Below are positions 42,168 through 51,580 of a stretch of 64,000 nucleotides of DNA, one piece after another. The position numbers were made by a program, and so were the translations under genes. Positions within the stretch are counted from its first letter, which is position 1. The number at the start of each line of letters is the position of its first letter. This DNA comes from CAVWTN01 sp963757945 (GTDB taxonomy: Bacteria > Vulcanimicrobiota > Vulcanimicrobiia > Vulcanimicrobiales > Vulcanimicrobiaceae). Below the pieces are notes generated by a model. The model saw nothing but the letters and a program-made list of their open reading frames with translations. It was not told the origin of the DNA and did no database searches. The stretch lies in the NCBI GenBank assembly GCA_963757945.1, contig CAVWTN010000002.1:868001-932000 (forward strand), read 5' to 3'.

Positions 42168-44325
42168 CTAGGCGGACCGGCGCGCCGAGAGGATCGCGAC
42201 CGGCGTCGCCGGATCGAGGCCGCGCACTTCTTCGGCGGCGAGCGCGAGCACGTGCCCGGGCTCCGCGAGCGTTCCGAGGTCGGCGACGCGACGGCCGTAC
42301 ACGAGCGAGGTCTCCGGAAGCGCACGGCCCACGTCGCCGAAGCTCGTCATCGCTTCGAGGACGCGCTGCAGCGCGGTTTCGAGCGCGCCGGCCGTCGTCA
42401 GGTCCAGCGCGCCGCGCCGCACGAGCGAACGCACGACGGCGCGATCGTCGACGACCGCGATATCCGCTTCCTCCGCGCCCCCGTTGCGGCGCACGGCGAA
42501 GAGGGAGAACGCGCCGGCGGGGACGGGCGCGGCGAGATCCTCCTCGCGTGCGCGCAACGCGCGCAGCGCCGCCGCGCGGCACGCTTCGGGCGTCGCGACG
42601 GCCGCCGTCAACGCGCTCGCGACGGCTGCCGTCGCGCCGGAGGCGGTCGCGCGAACGAGGTTGCGGCGTGCATCGATCTCCACGGAGACCTCGACGAGAT
42701 CCGGCGAGGCGCCGGCGGCGACCACGCGCTCGAACGCTTCGCGGCGGATCCGCACGACGTCGGCCGGCGCGGGATTGACGACGGTGCGCTCCACGACGTC
42801 GCGAACGAGCGCGAGCGCGACGCCGATCGGCGAGATCACTTCCGCATCGCGCGCGAGACGGTGCGCGAAGCCGAGCCGTTCCGCCGCGAACGGGACGAGC
42901 GCGGCCGCTCCACCGCCGCCGCCGACGAGCTCGATCGTCCGGCGGTCGAGTTCGTAATCGTCGATCAGCTCGTCGATCGTCCCCGCGAGCTTCTCCGTCG
43001 CGCGCGTCAGGATCGCCCGCGCGAGCTCGCCGCCCGAACAGCCGAAATGCGCGCCGGCAAGCGCGAACGCCGCTTCGACCGCGGCGCGGTCTCCGCGAGC
43101 GAACGCATCCTCGGGGACGTAGCCGAGCAGATTCGCGGCGCACGTCGGCGTCAGCGCACAGCGTTCGCCGGAGCGCAGTTCTATTGCAAGGTAGTCGTCG
43201 GGATCGCCGGGCTGCGGACGCTCGAAGACGATCCGCGCGTCCTTGAAATCCTCCGCCTGCATGAACGAGGCGTAATGCAAGCCGGCGATGTGCGCCGAGC
43301 GCGGGCCGACATCGCGTAAGGCGGCGGCGCCGCGGCCGTGCGGATCGAAACGCGCGAGGCTGCCCCCCGCGATCCCGAGCGTTCGCACGTCGAGATTGCG
43401 CAGCATCGTGCGGTGGCCGCCGACACGCGCGGGCCGCATCTGCGGCAATCCGCGGCGAATCACCGAACAATCCGCGCTCGTGCCGCCGACCTCGATGAAG
43501 ATGCCGTCCGTCACGTTCTCGTGCAGCAGCGCGCCGGCGATCCCGGCCGCGGGCCCCGAGAGCATCGTGAGGATCGGGCGCTCCGCCACTTCGCGCACGT
43601 CCATCACGCCGCCGTCGCTGCGCATGATCATCAGCGGCGCTGCGATCCCGGCGCGTTCCACGGCGCCGGCCGTCATGCGCGCCGTGCGCACCATCGTCGG
43701 CAAGATCGCCGCGTTGAGCACGGCCGTCCGCGTGCGCGCGCGCAACCCGTACATCGCCGAAACGTCGTGGCCGCTCGTCGCGAAGAGCCCGCCTTCGCGC
43801 GCGAGCGCGACGGCGCGCCGCTCGCGCTCCGGGCGATCGACGCCGAACGCCTCACTCACCGCGATCGCCTCGCTCCCGGCCGCGCGCAACGTGGCGAGCG
43901 CGGTTTCGATCGACCCGGGTTCGCCGCTCGCATACGCGATCTGCGCGCGCAATTCGGCATTGGGACCAAGCGCGATCGGCGGCAAACGCAGACTGCCTGC
44001 GCGCGAGCCACGAACGCGGGCCGGCAAGGCCGAGTATCCCCACGCGCGCGACGTCGCCCTCGAGCAGCGCATTCGTCGCCTGCGTCGTCGAGTGCGCGAT
44101 GAACGCGATGCGTTCCGGCGCTATGCCCGGCGTCGCAAGCAACGCGCGAACGCCCGCGACGATCCCGGCCGCGACCCCCTCGCTCGCGCGGTGCGTCGTC
44201 GGCACTTTGATGCGAGCGACGATCGCCCGCGTGGCGGCGTCGATCGCGACGACGTCGGTGAACGTGCCCCCGACATCGATCCCCACGCGCAGCGCAGCCG
44301 CGGGCAAGCCCGGTTGCAGCGTCAT
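42168..44325 (-). pseudogene. Hydantoinase/oxoprolinase A-like gene, frameshifted
   Basis: The N-terminal part (44325 down to about 43995) has the ATPase signature VGIDVGGTFTDVVAID and AHSTTQATNALLEGD of HyuA. The rest continues in another frame (LRLPPIALGPNAELRAQIA ... MIMRSDGGVMD ... LSGPAAGIAG ... FIEVGGTSADCSVI). The frames join near 43995-44005, where removing one base (in the CAGTCTGCG region) would restore an approximately 718-codon gene. Intact members hydrolyse hydantoin or 5-oxoproline with ATP. Everything else is well preserved, so a very recent mutation or a sequence error are both possible. The start overlaps the permease stop (ATGA). Confidence 0.75.
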
Positions 44326-46370
44326 TGGCGCGCGGGTGCGGGGTAAGGGAGGCCGAGCGTGACCGTCCGCTCGGGGCCGCCGATGCCGGTCGTCACGACG
44401 AAGCTGTGCGGCAAGCCGTCATAGGCGCGGCGCTGCGTTTGGAACGTGCCGTACTCCCACCAGAACTTGCCGTCGAGTTTGACGACGATGTCGTTCGTGC
44501 GCAAACCGGCCGCCCACGCCGGCCCGCCTGGCCGCACGAACGCGCGCATCTGGCCGTCGTTCGTCTTGAACAGCGCGTACAGATACGTCGGCGGCGCGGC
44601 GCGCTCGTCGAAAGCGAGTCCGCGTTCGAACAGCGCGGTCGCCGCTCCCGGACGTTCGTGCATCCACGTGCGCAAGCGCACGAGCGCGGCCAGCGCCGCA
44701 TCGCGAATCTCATCGCCCGGCGGCGGCAGGCTCGAGGCGCGTACGATATGCCACTGCTCGACGGGCCAGCCGGCGCAATCGTCGAGGAACAGCCCGAGAT
44801 CGAAACTGCCGCGCGGCGCGTTGCCGAGCAGCGTGACCGCCGCCCGGCCGACGGCGACGTACGGCTTGCGCGCGCAATCGCCGGCGCTTGGATCCGCGCC
44901 GAGCTCGACCGTGCGAAAGCCGCGCCAGCCGCCGTCGATCTGGCGCCGGACCGTATCGACGGCGAGCGCGGCGAGCGGATCGCCCTCGCGTGCGAAGGCG
45001 ACCGTGCGCGCGGCGGACGGCGGACTGAAGAGCCCGGGCGGCGCGGGCTGTGCGGCGCTCGGCGCCGGCGTCGCCGCCGCGGCGGGCGATCCCGAATGGA
45101 ATATCGGTATGCCGAACAAGGCGCCGCCGAAGAGCGCGACCGCGAACGCCGCGGCGGTCGCGACGCCGACCTGATACGGCAGCGTCGCGCGCAGAATCTC
45201 CTCGACGCGCACGCCCGTGAAGTTCGCCACCCAGACGTTTTGCGTGTTCGTTGGATCGCACACGTTTTGCACTTGGGCGACGCTCATGATCGCCGCGACG
45301 AGCGCCACCGGCGGCAAGATCCCGAGCCCCGCGAGCACGGCATACACGCCGATCCCGACGCCGACCGGGTTGAGCGGCCCCCGGTAGAGCGCGAGCGGGC
45401 TCGCGAGCCCGAACAGCACGACGTAGCCGAGCGCGCCGCGCGGTGCGATCGCCGAGACGACCGGCTCGAGCGCGAGCTTGACCGGCGGAAGTTTCGTCGC
45501 GACGAGCAGCATTCCGATACCCATGAACAAGAACACGGCCGGCGCGACGTCCTCCACGCCGCGGATCGCCGCCGCGACGAGCGTTTCAACCGCGCGCCGC
45601 GGGCGCGCCGCGAGCGCCCCGTAGATCGCGGCAAGGCCGAACGCGGGGATCGGGTTCATCTTGAACGCGTAGTACAGCACGATCGGCAACACCGGCGCGA
45701 GCAGCGCGTACCACGGCACGCGCTTGCGCGCAAGCGGCTCGTCCGCCGCGAGCGCCCAGGTCGCATAGCCGCGCTGCGTTCGGAAGCCGATGGCGACGAA
45801 CGCGATCAGCGCCGCGAGGTCGATCGCGGCCAGCACGAGCGCGTATCCGTGCAGCACGCTCGGATCGACGCCGAACGTGTCCGTGTAGAACTTCCATTGT
45901 GAAATGTTGAAGATGAAGCCGAGCGCGAAGGACATCAGGAAGAGCGTCGCCGCGAGCTTGCGCGGAACGCCGATCGTCAACATGATCGGCAACACGATCG
46001 AACCGACCATGATGATCGCGCCGAGCCCGGCTAGCGACGTGAACAAGAACGCGACGGCGGCGCACAGCGAGAGCGCGAGCACGATCGGGCGGTCGCCGCC
46101 GAACTCCGCCGCATAGTTGACGATCGTCTCCGCGATCCCCGTCGACATCGTCACGCGGCTCAGCCACGCGCCCAGGATCACGGTGACGATGACGCCTTTT
46201 AACTGGACGGTCCCGTCGATCACCGTGCTCGCCACGCCGTCCCAGCCCGCCCCGCCGAGAGCGGCGACGGCGAGCGCCATCAGTGGAACGGCGAGCAGCG
46301 CCGGCAACAGCCGCAGCGCCATCAACGCGGCGCAGGCCGCGAAGACGAGCAGCATCGCGATGCCGCTCAC
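44322..46370 (-). CDS. Ion-transporter-superfamily permease fused to a C-terminal PDZ domain
   Basis: A 682-residue protein. About residues 1-425 form 11-12 membrane helices of a GntP/CitMHS-like permease (GWDGVASTVIDGTVQLKGV, GLGAIIMVGSIVLPIML, QNVCDPTNTQNVWV). An Ala/Pro linker leads to an approximately 200-residue soluble region. That region ends in a PDZ-like module (MRAFVRPGGPAWAAGLRTND, IVVKLDGKFWWEYGT). A PDZ on a solute permease is unusual. Its place next to a HyuA-like enzyme suggests uptake or export of an organic acid or cyclic amide. It is coupled to both neighbours. Confidence 0.72.
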   Translation of the reverse strand: MSGIAMLLVFAACAALMALRLLPALLAVPLMALAVAALGGAGWDGVASTVIDGTVQLKGVIVTVILGAWLSRVTMSTGIAETIVNYAAEFGGDRPIVLALSLCAAVAFLFTSLAGLGAIIMVGSIVLPIMLTIGVPRKLAATLFLMSFALGFIFNISQWKFYTDTFGVDPSVLHGYALVLAAIDLAALIAFVAIGFRTQRGYATWALAADEPLARKRVPWYALLAPVLPIVLYYAFKMNPIPAFGLAAIYGALAARPRRAVETLVAAAIRGVEDVAPAVFLFMGIGMLLVATKLPPVKLALEPVVSAIAPRGALGYVVLFGLASPLALYRGPLNPVGVGIGVYAVLAGLGILPPVALVAAIMSVAQVQNVCDPTNTQNVWVANFTGVRVEEILRATLPYQVGVATAAAFAVALFGGALFGIPIFHSGSPAAAATPAPSAAQPAPPGLFSPPSAARTVAFAREGDPLAALAVDTVRRQIDGGWRGFRTVELGADPSAGDCARKPYVAVGRAAVTLLGNAPRGSFDLGLFLDDCAGWPVEQWHIVRASSLPPPGDEIRDAALAALVRLRTWMHERPGAATALFERGLAFDERAAPPTYLYALFKTNDGQMRAFVRPGGPAWAAGLRTNDIVVKLDGKFWWEYGTFQTQRRAYDGLPHSFVVTTGIGGPERTVTLGLPYPAPARQ

Positions 46371-48380
46371 GGCGCGGTCCCGGAAAGCCCCAAGACGTCG
46401 TCGAACGAGCGCACCGGCTGGTGGCGCACGTATCGTTCGCGGGTCTCCCGATCGATCCGGTCGGCCCGCACGATCGCGCGCTGCGCCGCGATGTGGTAGC
46501 GCTCCAGCACGCTAGCGAGATGGCTCTCACGATTCTCGTACCGCCATGCGTCGCGTACCAGCGGCTCCAGCTCGAGATACGTGTCGCGCATCTCCCAGAA
46601 GAGATACTTCGTCACGAACAGGTCGCGATACACGATCGAATCGTGTTTACCGTCGGCTTGCGCTTGTGCTTCCTGATAATAGGCGCGCGACTCATCCGCG
46701 ATCTGCAGCCCCCGCGCGAGCGCGTCATAACGCCGGGCGGCCAGCGCCATCACCCGCGCGGCGTTCGGATGCAGGGGCGGCGCTGCAAGCCGCAAGTGTT
46801 CTGCGGCGCGCTCCGCCGCAAGGCGCACCGCAGCCGGATCGAGGCCCGCCGCGACGCGCGCGTGGAAAGCCGAATCGAACGGGTCGCTCCAGAACAGGTA
46901 GTCGCTCGAATCGGCCTCGCCCGACCGGTGCAACAGCGTGCGCGCTTGCGCGAGGGCCGCGATGTCGTCGGCATAGCGCCCGTCCTCGCTGCCGAAAAAC
47001 GCCGCGGGGAAATCGGCCGCGAAACGCGCGGCGGGAACGGTGCCGGGTTCCCACGCGTTCGCGGCGGCGTACAGCACGGGGTACCAGGTCGCCTCGAACA
47101 GCGTTTCGCCGTCGTCGTGCCACACCGTCTGGAAGAGGCCCAAGACGCCCGCGGCCTTCCCCTCCGCGATGAAGCGCGCTTCGTTCGGCAGCGCGGTATC
47201 GAGATCGGGGTAGATCTCGTTCCAATTGTTGGCGCCGGGCGAGACGAACTGCTCGAAGCCGCCGTCGGCGATGCGCTTGATGTACGGGAGGTACGTCGGC
47301 TCCGTGCCGTAGTGCCAATTGACGAACACGAGCTCCTTGGGCAGCGTGGCGAAGAGTTCGGGCCGGCGCGCAAGCGCGTCGTCCCAGACCAGCGGCCGCG
47401 CCCCGGAGCGCATCACGTAGCGCGCGGTCTCGGCGACGTGGCGCGCGTAAACGGCGCCGTCGCCTTGCGCCTCGACGAGCGCGCGGCTCTGCCCGCGGCC
47501 CAGATCCGACGGCTCGTCGGAGCCGATGTGAAAGAACGGCGGATGCGGGACCGCCGCGAGCACCGCATCGAGCGCATCGCGCACGTACGCCTCGCTCCCG
47601 GGATTCGCAGGCGAGAGCAGATAGCCGTGCGGCAGCTCCGCGAGCCCGGCGTACCGTTCCCAGCGCAGCGTTCCGTGCATGTGCGCGAACGTCTGCTGCT
47701 CGGGGATCAAGGCGACGTGGAAGCGCGCACCGTACGCCGCGAGCTCGCGCAATTCGGCCTGCGTCAGCCCATCGAGCGGTGCGGGCAGGGGATGCGCGGG
47801 ATCGACGACGACGTGCTCCATGTACGGCGAGTAACCGTTCATCTTGAACGCGGCGAGCGTGCGGATGCGCTCTTTGAAATAGCGCATCGTCGGCAGCGGA
47901 CCGCGCGAGACGTCATCGGAGAGGATCCGCCAGCGCAACGCCGGCGCATCGACGATCTCGACGCAGGGAAGTTCGTAGCCGTGCGTCGTCCGGCGCGCCA
48001 GGCTGCGCGAGCGTCGCGAACGCGTGCAGCGTGCCGTCGCCGTCGGCGGCCGCGATGCGCACGCCCTGCGCTCCGATCGCGAGACGATAGCCTTCGGGCG
48101 CGCCGCCCACGACGGCGACACGCACGCGGGGGTGTGCGCCGGTGCGCAGCGCCGGTATCCCCAGCGCCCGCCAGCGCTCGTCGACGATCTCGAGCGCGCC
48201 GCGCTCGAGCCCCGCGGGGACCGTCAGCGCGGCATCGAGCGCCGGTCCGCGACAGCTTTGGATCTCCGCCACCCGCGCGGGCCTGGGAATGAGATGGAGC
48301 TCGTCCGCTTCGGCGCACGCACCCCACATCACGGCGATGCCGAACGTCAGACCGGCCGCAAGCCGGCGAAGAGCAATCAC
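46367..48380 (-). pseudogene. GH20 beta-N-acetylhexosaminidase, frameshifted
   Basis: The N-terminal part (GTG 48380; signal peptide LAAGLTFGIAVMWGACA; chitobiase domain-2-like region ending GDGTLHAFATLAQ) lies in one frame. The catalytic barrel (LPCVEIVDAPALRWRILSDD ... FKMNGYSPYMEHV ... FFHIGSDEPSD, with the Asp-Glu catalytic pair) lies in another. Removing one C from CAGCCTGGC (about 47994-48002) restores AQLARRTTHGYELPC and an approximately 670-codon gene. Intact enzymes remove terminal GlcNAc/GalNAc in the periplasm or outside. As only one base is at fault, a sequence error is as likely as true inactivation. Confidence 0.78.
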
Positions 48381-48453
48381 ACGACGCTTTCCGCCGCCCG
48401 AGCGGCGCGCACCTGGCGGGCCCGGCGCATTGCGAGCGCGTACCTTAGCGGCA

Positions 48454-49827
48454 ATGTTGCGAGGATTACTCAACCCGCGGATCGCTCTCGCCTTTTTGCT
48501 TGCCGCAGCGCTCGCCGGGGCTCTCGGCGCGCCCACTCCCGCGCGGCCGAAGCCCAGGCCCAAGCCGCCTGTTTCCGTGCAAGCCCTCGATTTCGACGCG
48601 GCGACGCGGGCGCGCATCGACCGGCTGTTGACGGCGGCCGTGGCCGACGGAACGATCCCCGGCGCCCAGCTGATCGTCCTCGGACCGCCGCACGCGCGCA
48701 CGCTGCTGCGCAGCGTGTACGGTGCGCGGACGTTCGAGCCGCGGCCGGTCCCCAACGATTTCTCGACCGTCTACGAACTCGCCAGTCTCACGAAGCCGGT
48801 CGCGACGGCCTCCGCGATCATGCTGCTCGTCCAGCGCGGCGAATTGCGCCTGCGCGACCGGATCGCGAGCTACATTCCGGAATTCGCACAGAACGGCAAG
48901 GATACGATCACCGTCGAGCAAGTGCTCCTGCACACCAGCGGTTTGCCGCCCGCGTTCACGGAGGACGATTACGACGCGGACCGGGCCACGATCCTGACGC
49001 ACACCTACGCGCGCAAGCTGCTGTTCGCTCCCGGAACGGGCTTTTCGTACAGCAACCTCGGACCGATCGTGTTGACCGAACTGATCGCGCGCGTCACGCA
49101 CGAACCGTTCGAGCGTTTCGTCGCTACGGAGTTGTTTGCGCCGCTGGGCATGCGCGATTCGTTCTTCGACACGACGCTCGACGCTGCGCACCGCGCGCTG
49201 CTCGCGCCGCAGGTGGAACGCCAGGACGAGGCCGCGCTGCGCAAAGCGTTTGGAACGGTCCCGGGCGTGAACGGCCACGCCGGCATGCTTTCGACCGCCG
49301 ACGATCTCGCCCGGTACGCGCGCGCCCTGCTGCTCACGCTGGAGGGCCGGCGGCCGCCGTTCGCGCCGCTGAGTGCGGCGAGCGTTCGCGCGATGATCGA
49401 ACCCCACTACGTCGGGCGCGGCGGCGTGCGCGGCCTGGGTTGGGATCTCGATTCCGCGTTCTCCGGGAACCGGGGCGACCTGCTGCCGCGCGGCGGCTTC
49501 GGGCATACCGGCTCCTCCGGAACGAGCCTGTGGGTCGACCCGGCGCTCGGCATCGCGATCGTCTTCGCGAGCAACGCCCACTATCCGAAGGATGCGGGCG
49601 ACACGCTCCCGCTCGAAGCGAAGCTCGCGAACCTCGTCGCGGCGGCGGCGCTCCGCGACCGCACCGCGGCCGCCTCCCAAGAGGCGGACTTCGATGCTGC
49701 CGCCGCCCGCAGCGCGCTCGGTTTCCCGGCGACCCCGCTGCCCGCACCGGCGGCCCCGGGCGCGTCCCCCGCCGCGGCGGCCTCGCCCGCCGCTTCCTCG
49801 GCGACGCCGGCGGGCGTCGGGCGCTGA
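48454..49827 (+). CDS. Exported serine beta-lactamase-like hydrolase (class C / esterase family)
   Basis: The 457-residue protein has a signal peptide (NPRIALAFLLAAALAGALG) and the class C serine hydrolase motifs: S-x-x-K in LASLTKPVA, Y-x-N in FSYSNLGP and HTG in FGHTGSSGTS. Such proteins are beta-lactamases, peptidoglycan DD-peptidases or esterases in the periplasm. The Pro-rich stretch after the signal and the Ala/Pro-rich tail look like linkers. It is divergent from the hexosaminidase, so cell-wall or glycan turnover is a reasonable context. Confidence 0.83.
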   Translation: MLRGLLNPRIALAFLLAAALAGALGAPTPARPKPRPKPPVSVQALDFDAATRARIDRLLTAAVADGTIPGAQLIVLGPPHARTLLRSVYGARTFEPRPVPNDFSTVYELASLTKPVATASAIMLLVQRGELRLRDRIASYIPEFAQNGKDTITVEQVLLHTSGLPPAFTEDDYDADRATILTHTYARKLLFAPGTGFSYSNLGPIVLTELIARVTHEPFERFVATELFAPLGMRDSFFDTTLDAAHRALLAPQVERQDEAALRKAFGTVPGVNGHAGMLSTADDLARYARALLLTLEGRRPPFAPLSAASVRAMIEPHYVGRGGVRGLGWDLDSAFSGNRGDLLPRGGFGHTGSSGTSLWVDPALGIAIVFASNAHYPKDAGDTLPLEAKLANLVAAAALRDRTAAASQEADFDAAAARSALGFPATPLPAPAAPGASPAAAASPAASSATPAGVGR

Positions 49828-49883
49828 CCGCCCCGGGGAAAAAACAAAGCTGACGCTTTCGCGGCAGCTTCGCCCACACTCTG

Positions 49884-49951
49884 ACGCCCCAAGGGCGTAA
49901 CCCAACCTAAGAATAGTCGAACGCCCTTCGCTTCGCACCCCCCAAATGGGG
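49884..49951. other. Intergenic region with two small hairpins
   Basis: Between the convergent hydrolase and aldehyde dehydrogenase genes lie ACGCCC-CAA-GGGCGT (49884-49898) and CCCC-AAAT-GGGG (49940-49951). Neither is followed by a T run, so they are weak candidates for terminators of either strand. Nothing else was recognised in this gap. Confidence 0.35.
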
Positions 49952-49995
49952 CAAAGGCTTGGTGCTGAACCGCACGCAAACGCGCGTTCACGCCC

Positions 49996-51483
49996 TCACA
50001 ATGCTATGCAGACCGACTTGGTCTCGGTGTAGAGCTCGAGCGCTTCGTGCCCCATTTCGCGCCCCCAACCCGACTGTTTGTAGCCGCCGAACGGCAACGC
50101 CGGGTCGAACACGTTGTAGCAGTTCACCCACACCGTCCCGGTCCGCAACCCTCCGGCGACCTTGTGCGCCTTCGCTAAATCCGCCGTCCACACGGCGCCG
50201 GCGAGGCCGTAGATCGAATCGTTGGCGTAGGCCGTCGCCTGCTCCGCCGAATCGAACGGCATCGCCACGAGCACCGGCCCGAAGATCTCTTCGCGGACGA
50301 CGGCCATCTCATGCGTGGTGTCGACGAGCACCGTCGGCTCGACGAAGTACCCGCGCTCGCCCGCGCGAGCGCCGCCCGCGAGCGCGCGCGCGCCTTCCCG
50401 AACGCCGGAGGCCAGGTACCCGGTCACGCGCGTGAGTTGCTCTTCCGATACGAGCGGCCCCATGTCCGCGTTGGGATCGAGCCCGTGCCCGAGCCGGATC
50501 CCCCGTGCCGCATCCGCGATGCCGCGAACGACCTCGTCGAAGACGCCGCGCTCGACGTAGAGGCGCGAACCCGCCGAACACGCTTCGCCCTGGTTGAAAA
50601 AGATCGCCGCTGCGGAGCCCGCGATCGCGCGCCGGATATCCGCATCCGCAAAGACGATGTTCGCCGACTTGCCGCCCAACTCGAGCGAGATCTTCTTGAG
50701 ATTGCCTTCCGCGGCGCGCAAGATCAGCTTGCCGACCTCGGTCGAGCCGGTGAACGCGACCTTGTCGACGTGCGGGTGTGCCGCCAGCGCTGCGCCGGCG
50801 GTCTCCCCGAAACCCGTCACGACGTTCACGACCCCTGGCGGAAAGCCGGTCTCCACGAACAGCTCGCCGAGCAACAGCGCCGAGAGCGGCGTCTGTTCAG
50901 CGGGTTTGAGCACGACGCAACAACCGGCCGCGAGCGCCGGCGCGAGCTTCCACGCCGCCATCAGGAGCGGAAAGTTCCAAGGGATGATCTGGCCGACGAC
51001 GCCGACCGGCTCGCGCACGGTGTACGCGAAGAACTTCGGATGAACGGGGATCGTATTGCCTTCGAGCTTCGTCACCCAGCCCGCCATGTAGCGAAACATC
51101 TCCGCGGCGCCGAGGACCTCGCCCCGCGCGACCTTCACGGGCTTGCCGCTATCGAGCGTCTCGAGCACCGCGAAATCCTCGACGCGCGACTCGACGGCGT
51201 CGGCGAGCTTGAACAGCAGACGCGCGCGCTGCGCGGGTGCGAGCGTGCGCCATTTTCCGCCGTCGAACGCCTTGCGCGCGGCAGCCACGGCGCGATCGAT
51301 ATCGGCGGCATCCCCAGCGGCGACGTGCGCGAGCACTCCGCCGGTCGCGGGATCGTGCGTGGCGAACGTGGCGCCGCTCGCGGCGGGAACGAACGCGCCG
51401 TCGACGAGCAGCCCCTTCGGCGCCGCCAAGAACGTCCGCGCGAACTCGGGATGCTGGGGGGCAGGCGACTCGAGCAGCGGCAT
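49996..51483 (-). CDS. Aldehyde dehydrogenase (NAD(P)+-dependent)
   Basis: The 495-residue protein has all class motifs: IIPWNFPLLMAAWKLAPAL (cofactor entry), FTGSTEVG, the general base LELGGKSA, the nucleophile NQGEACSAGSRL, EEIFGPV and PFGGYKQSGWGRE. It oxidises aldehydes to acids in the cytoplasm; the profile is that of the broad ALDH1/2-like group, so the substrate is open. It stands alone on the minus strand with a divergent symporter upstream, 97 bases away. Confidence 0.93.
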   Translation of the reverse strand: MPLLESPAPQHPEFARTFLAAPKGLLVDGAFVPAASGATFATHDPATGGVLAHVAAGDAADIDRAVAAARKAFDGGKWRTLAPAQRARLLFKLADAVESRVEDFAVLETLDSGKPVKVARGEVLGAAEMFRYMAGWVTKLEGNTIPVHPKFFAYTVREPVGVVGQIIPWNFPLLMAAWKLAPALAAGCCVVLKPAEQTPLSALLLGELFVETGFPPGVVNVVTGFGETAGAALAAHPHVDKVAFTGSTEVGKLILRAAEGNLKKISLELGGKSANIVFADADIRRAIAGSAAAIFFNQGEACSAGSRLYVERGVFDEVVRGIADAARGIRLGHGLDPNADMGPLVSEEQLTRVTGYLASGVREGARALAGGARAGERGYFVEPTVLVDTTHEMAVVREEIFGPVLVAMPFDSAEQATAYANDSIYGLAGAVWTADLAKAHKVAGGLRTGTVWVNCYNVFDPALPFGGYKQSGWGREMGHEALELYTETKSVCIAL

Positions 51484-51580
51484 GTGTGAATCCTCCGGCT
51501 AGCAGGGCACCGAGCAGGGTTCGGCCTGCTGCTTTCGCAACCGGCTCCGGAATGCTTGCCGCCGAGGGAGAAGCGCGTCC

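Noticed and set aside
48024..49853. A 609-codon plus-strand frame overlapping the serine hydrolase in another frame
   Set aside because: Arg-rich without motifs; the 48454 frame has a signal peptide and all three serine hydrolase motifs.
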